Shown here one piece after another: positions 59,041-64,000 of a stretch of 64,000 nt of DNA. The notes beneath the pieces were generated by a model. It saw only the letters and a list, made by a program, of their open reading frames with translations, had not been told where the DNA came from and did not search any database. The DNA comes from Jaapia argillacea MUCL 33604. Its lineage: Eukaryota > Basidiomycota > Agaricomycetes > Jaapiales > Jaapiaceae. Numbering within the stretch: position 1 is the stretch's first letter; each line of letters begins with the position of its first letter. The stretch lies in contig KL197734.1 in NCBI GenBank assembly GCA_000697665.1, forward strand, positions 282,654 to 346,653. Direction: 5' to 3'. A program made the translations under genes and the position numbers.

Positions 59041-61182
59041 ATGTCGATGATTCCAGCAAATGTTTCTTCGACCTGCGACCCCTCACCCGAGACTCCACCA
59101 GCCCAAGGAGCATCGATGTGGGATGTGTGCAAGGGTGTTGCGATAATCCCGATGCTGATCTGGCCTTGGGTATTTTTTGCCGTCGCTTTCCACAGTCCTG
59201 ACGGCCTGGCACTAAATCCCACGGTCCAAAACATCACACGGAGGAACGGGGTGGAAACCACATGGGTCGTCACCAACATCGCCAATGTATCCGCCTTCCT
59301 CGTCACATTCCTATTCCAATCGGCAGTGAAAACATTTCTGGTCATCCTGGTGGCTTCCGAGCCAACGAAGATCTCTCGCGTCGCTTTTGTTTCTGCAGCT
59401 AAGACTCCCTCGCAGTCAGGTGCGTCGTGGGTTTGGGCGAATAGGAGGGATTTGTTGTTGGTCAGATCTGGGAAGTGGGGGAAGTGGATTCTCCATGCAC
59501 TCGTGCTTCTCATATACATTGTGTTATTCTTCTTGGTCTTGGGTGGATTCACGAGTCTGTTAATGCCGCGACCTATTCAATGGGTGGCACTCTCGGCGGT
59601 ATGGAACTCGACTTTACTTCGGACGAATCCGAGTGTTTGCTCTGGTTCGACCAGAACGCCCCATCCACTGACCTAGACTGTCGTTGGAAGGTATGTGATT
59701 ATGTTGCGCCTTTTCTTCTGTTATTGAATCACCTTCGTATAATAGGATTACAACGGGTTCTCATTCTCCCAATGCCTCGACCTCAGCCAAATGGTCGATA
59801 TCTTGGAATCGGGGCAGAACAATGTACGTTATAGTTTGCGTATCAACTTAACCTGATATGTACCGACCATTAGATTCACTCATCCATTGCAAACAACAAT
59901 GACACAGCCACTTTCGACCAATTGGGCGGTGTACAGTTTGCTACCCCAATTCGTGGAGTACTTCCTAATGGACCAGACGGCATTCCTGGCTTCGACACAC
60001 TCTCAAAGTCTCCCCTCACCGATGGGACCGTTAACTCAGCCCTCTCATTCGAGTATACTCTCAACCTCCAAGGTATCGCAACAAACGTCTCATGTGCATA
60101 CACAGCGGATTCCCCTGTAGTCATATGGGAGTTGACGGGGAAGGAGAGGGGGTACAATGGGACATGCCCTGTGGGGCAATCCATCTTGACTCCACCGGTT
60201 GGGGAGTCATCGTTTCCCGTATACCTTAACGACTCTGATCTATTGGGCTTTTGGGCCTGCAATACGTCTTCTGAGACAAGCACGTCCTACGACCCCTATT
60301 TCCGCGGAGAAGGTCGCTACAACGAGACTATCGGCAACCTCACCTGTACCGTTACCTCGGCGCGCTATGTGATATTCCCAGTCACATACACATCCCCTCA
60401 AGGCCGATTCTCAACCAGCACCCCAATCTTCCCGGAACCCGACTCCTACCCCGACGTTACGATTATTGACTCCTCGACGAAGTCTATCGGTGACATTGTT
60501 TGGATCTCCCAAGGTTATTCGACCAACTCGGTTGCAGAGTTGGTCGTCTCGTTCGGGGTGATAGAATTCGGCTTGGTGCCTTACGCGAGGGATGATCGTT
60601 ACCTCGACGTCCTCGCACATATGGTCCAGGGTTTTATCGAGTATCAGGTGAGTTCTTTCATCTTTGTTTCGTCACCGCTCCGGGACTTACGTTTTGTTAG
60701 GCTACGTATTATAGACTTCTATTCACCTCGTCGTGGCTTGCCGCTCCGACTGGAGGTCCAGGATTGGCACCCGAGTCTTGCCTTCGTCAAATCACAGGCA
60801 CTGTCGCATATAATGTGACTGGATGGAAGCCGACTTGGCAGACCGCCGCATATCTCATCCCGTCCACCCTCATCAACCTGACGTCAATCATCTTGCTGGT
60901 TGTCGCTGCGAGACGATGGGGATGGAGGCCTCTTCCGACAGTTGATCCTACTGATTCCATTTCCGTACTGGGTACCGTTTCTCGAAGTCAATTACCCGTC
61001 CAGACCTCCCTCGAGGCATCTTCGAGGGAGCTTGAGGGATCACAAGTTCGGATGAAATATGAGAGAAAGGGAACTAGTACAGGTTAGTTCTCGCACTGCA
61101 TACTGAACAGTGTTCTGAGTCTCACATCGCTATTGTCCCTTCAGATAGTCCATATGAGTTAAAGTTGGCCACTCGAGTATGA
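59041..61182 (+). pseudogene. four-TM membrane protein, copy III (single-base frameshift)
   Basis: Five exons (59041-59690, 59746-59823, 59874-60647, 60701-61082, 61145-61182), 640 residues apart from one lesion. TM segments match copy I: IPMLIWPWVFFAVAF, FLVTFLFQSAVKTFLVILV, WILHALVLLIYIVLFFLVL, and near the C-terminus YLIPSTLINLTSIILLVVAA. The extracellular-type region of exon 3 carries several N-x-S/T sites (RYNETIGNLTCTV). The only lesion is a missing base near 59585 relative to copy I (GGGTGGC against GGAGCAGC), which shifts the frame before the third exon-1 Cys. It could be a sequencing error, since everything downstream stays open. No family recognised. Confidence 0.75.
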
Positions 61183-61414
61183 TATCGTCACGGACATCGA
61201 ATAGCTTATGTGGATATGTGTATACCAATTGTCGTCTCTCATTTCTTACGGGTCTTGCGGATCTTCTCACCAAACTCTTGTCTCAAACATGCAATGAGAA
61301 ATTCGTTATCCTAGTTGAATACATCGTACAAGAAATTGCCCCTACACAACACAAACCATCAACCGTTCGATAGTCCAACTTTTCGTCAAACGAAACGGCG
61401 TCTTCCGAGTCATC

Positions 61415-62232
61415 CTACTTCCCTCCACGACCACGTCGTTGATTGCCAGAACCTGACCCCCCACGAGGAGTCCCGTCATTTTCTGCTGCTGGACTCATAA
61501 TGTGGCGAAGGAGATGTCGGAGGAGCCCTCCAGCATATGCATTCTCCTTCGGGAAGTACTTTCCGGTGTCTTTAGTGTAAATACTGAGCCTCATCTCAGA
61601 GGCGAATTTCACGACAGGCTCCCCCGTGCCATAAGTATCGACCAGGTCCACGAGGTTGACATGAGTCTCCTCCACGGCCTATGTCAAGGGTCAGTTTGGT
61701 TTCAAAAAGAGGTCGTAGTAATCATACGCACTTGTCGACAGGCTTTGAGACCCTCTGGGATAGGCGAAATCCGTAACACCCGACACAAATTCCTCCAGGC
61801 ATCGATCTCATCGACGTCTGTCCCGTAGATGGCGTTGAATTGTTGAGTCAACGCATCCTTGAAGAGATCATAAGCTTCGTCCTTCTCTGGATTATATCCC
61901 CCCCATCTATACTCCCGACACATTCGACGGAATTCTCCCATAACTGGCTTCGACGAGTCGAAGGTGAAAGCGGGGTAGGAGGCGAAGAAATCGTCGAGAT
62001 GCGTGGGCCCGATATCCTGCTGTACATTGCGCTTGCGGCGATTCCTCTTACTTGGGACCTGGCATTCATCCATCAGTGGTCCTAAACTCTGATGACGATG
62101 GCGGTTGAAAATGAGGTGAACCTACAGGTACGCTACCCTCAGTAACTCCTGCGACGTGCTGAAATTTACATCCCGACCCAAATCTGCAGGTCCCATTGCT
62201 AGCGAACTGGAAGCATATTTGAGATTGGACAT
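61415..62232 (-). pseudogene. CCCH zinc-finger / GGLLR-family protein, copy D (frameshift at codon 2-3)
   Basis: Exons 62126-62232, 61732-62058 and 61415-61678 (minus). Relative to copy B a base is missing straight after the ATG (TCCAAT against TCTCAAT), so the ATG is out of frame with the CCCH finger (ICFQFASNGTCRF, GCKFQH). Everything after is in one frame: GPTHLDDFFASYPAFTF, FKDALTQQFNAIYGTDVDEI, EETHVNLVDLVD, YFPKENAYAGGLLRHLLRHI, and tail GSGNQRRGRGGK. A downstream in-frame start might give a product without the finger. Confidence 0.7.
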
Positions 62233-62379
62233 TGCAATGGTTCGAGTTGAAGGGATGCCAGGTGGCCTGTGACTAGGGCTTTGTGGAGTGACAGAACGCC
62301 GTCGAGTTTAACGGCATGCAGCGAGCATATGACGGGGATCTTCGGTCATCTATTTGGAGCTAGCTAATTCTTGGGCGCC

Positions 62380-62556
62380 TCAGAGGCCACGTCCATCCAT
62401 AGCCATCCGTTCCAGGCCAGTAGAGTGGGTCCCCATACCTTCGAATTCGAGAATCTTCGCTTTGGAGTTGAGCGGTACGCAACAGACGAAGGGAACCCAA
62501 CACATTTGATGCTCATCCCATGAGCGGTTACCGGGTACCGCCCAGTATACGCCCAT
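62380..62556 (-). CDS. conserved small ORF, module D
   Basis: A 58-residue ORF, MGVYWAVPGNRSWDEHQMCW..., with an in-frame TGA just upstream of its ATG. Equivalent to modules A-C. Confidence 0.35.
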   Translation of the reverse strand: MGVYWAVPGNRSWDEHQMCWVPFVCCVPLNSKAKILEFEGMGTHSTGLERMAMDGRGL

Positions 62557-62666
62557 GATATGGACTCAGATATGACTATGACCATGCCCGTAGAGACAAA
62601 TATGAAATCTCCCGATAAGTAGCACATTGGGCCATCCCAGATTCCCACTTAGCCTTCGACTATTCC

Positions 62667-63124
62667 TTGCTGGTATCCGCCGAGACAAGATTTGTTCCAG
62701 GTAAGGGAACAGCAGTCACCTCCCCATGTCTGAAGGTCCTCGTACCCGTCCTCACGATCCTGAGCCTCAACTTACAATGCGGGTCCAGACAAGCAACCTC
62801 CGCATCTGTCGTCATCCAATCGTTGGATTGTTGCGCCCGCTGCTTTCCTGAAAGCAGAGGAAGGATGGCTCCTGGGATACTAAAATCAACTTGGGTCGGA
62901 GGTGACGAAGAAGCTGGAAAGTGTACTCACCAAGGGAGTAGATCGAGAACCCTTGTCCTGGGGGAAAGTATTATGGCAAAGTATAGCATCTCCCCTTCCA
63001 AAGTAAAATAATCTCCGGGTTTTGCACCACATAGGATACGCTCGCCAGGGGGACATAAGACCTCAACTCGAAGGTCATAGATTTGGAAGGAATCGTCGAC
63101 GATAGCTGGCGATGATAGTGTCAT
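62667..63124 (-). pseudogene. TIGR04076-like protein, copy D (13-bp insertion)
   Basis: Starts SFQIYDLRVEVLCPPGERIL, CGAKPGDYF, GEMLYF, then loses frame. A 13-bp insertion near 62968-62980 relative to copy C carries a repeated AAAGTAT flanking TATGGC. The remainder (PPGQGFSIYSL; ILPLLSGKQR) is present but out of frame. The repeat-flanked insertion resembles a transposon excision footprint. Confidence 0.65.
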
Positions 63125-64000
63125 GGTGTGAGGAGGGTGTGTACGAAGTGAATCCCAATGGGTCCGGTTGTGGAACTGATCTTATACGACAGCGAGGATC
63201 AGATAGCAGCGACCAATAGGCGCCGGGGCTTGTTGCCTGTGTATGATGGCCTCGGTATCTTGGTATTTCCCGTAGATCGCGAACTTCCGTAACACGAAGG
63301 GGGCATAAAAGCTGCTGTGGAGATCCCAAGATCATAATACGACGATGCGACAGACACGCAACCAATGCAACAGAGTAGAATAGCCTGAAAAGGAATATCA
63401 ATGGGTGTGACTGTAGGCCCCAAGTCGAAAAGTTGAAATGACTTTCTCGGGCGATCATGATGAGACTAAAGAGGTAGAGACTCTACTGATACGATGTTGA
63501 CTCCTCAGCGAGGAGCCACAGAACTTGTATAAAAATAGAACTCACCTCAGACTATGAACATCTATGGGCGATATACTGTGCAAAAATTCGACAATTTTAC
63601 AAGTTTGCTATTTTCGAGTAACTTAAGCTGTCGATAGGAAGTGGTAGAGGTTTCTTGTATGTTGAGATCTCTGGGAGACTGTATTTTTTGGCACGTCAAA
63701 TTATGCAGCATGTTGCACCTCTCGGTAGGGGGCTGGTTTTTGGCAAGTTCAGGTATCACAAGTCAAGTTGTCAGGTTTGGCAAGTGTAAGAATTCCGACA
63801 AGTGGTGTATCGGCAAGTTGGATGTTCACTATGGGAAGTAATAGCATTTATTTTGAGTGCTCCTGTCACTTTTCTGCTACGAATGAGTGCTAAGTCCACT
63901 GGTTTGGATGGCGCGCGAAAAGAGTGCTCCAAGGATGACTGCTCCGGGTACTCGTGAAAAAGTGTCTGTAGCCAAACAAGTCCCCGGGGCACTTCTCATG
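63125..64000. other. 5' flank of module D and window end
   Basis: 63125-63330 matches the flank of module A. Beyond that no gene or repeat is recognised. Confidence 0.35.

Overview
The window looks like a scaffold from a basidiomycete fungus, most likely an agaricomycete. Genes are broken by many 45-70 bp GT-AG introns with CTNAC-type branch sites. There are three multi-exon copper tyrosinases, an F-box/LRR gene, TKL-like kinase fragments, a CCCH zinc-finger family carrying an F-P-x4-A-x-GGLLR motif that I associate with mushroom genomes, and a chromodomain Ty3/gypsy retrotransposon. I saw no bacterial features, rRNA, CRISPR or convincing tRNA.

Layout. 0-3 kb is gene-poor but holds a 56-residue cysteine-rich secreted peptide on the minus strand; its paralogue lies 10 kb away at 11.1 kb. 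3.1-4.5 kb: F-box/LRR gene. 4.9-6.1 kb: a kinase fragment and an inverted, decayed copy of the alpha/beta hydrolase gene at 7.05-8.27 kb. 8.9-10.6 kb: membrane-anchored coiled-coil protein. 11-16.6 kb: sparse, with a 26-bp inverted repeat, a diverged duplication and one small two-exon gene. 16.7-19.8 kb: intact 18-exon tyrosinase (tyr1). 20-30.5 kb: two tandem ~5.2 kb units, each a tyrosinase plus an antisense remnant of the CCCH-family gene; tyr2 has two frameshifts and tyr3 a premature stop.

31.7-37.7 kb and 52-63.1 kb carry repeated copies of one module: a four-TM membrane protein on the plus strand facing minus-strand genes for a CCCH/GGLLR protein, a conserved small ORF and a TIGR04076-like protein. 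One CCCH copy (52.2-54.0 kb) is fused through a long coiled coil to an IRG-like GTPase domain. This is the most interesting protein in the window. Several other module copies carry single-base or small frame-breaking lesions.

40.9-49.4 kb is one minus-strand chromovirus with intact 5-bp target duplications. Its 5' LTR is largely hidden by a 760-bp run of N. Its gag-pol frames contain nine premature stops and no evident frameshift; seven are TGA and fit CGA-to-TGA change. Both differences in the visible LTR overlap are CpG-to-TpG.

Gene models were built by hand from splice signals and paralogue comparison. Family names rest on motif recognition, not on database searches.
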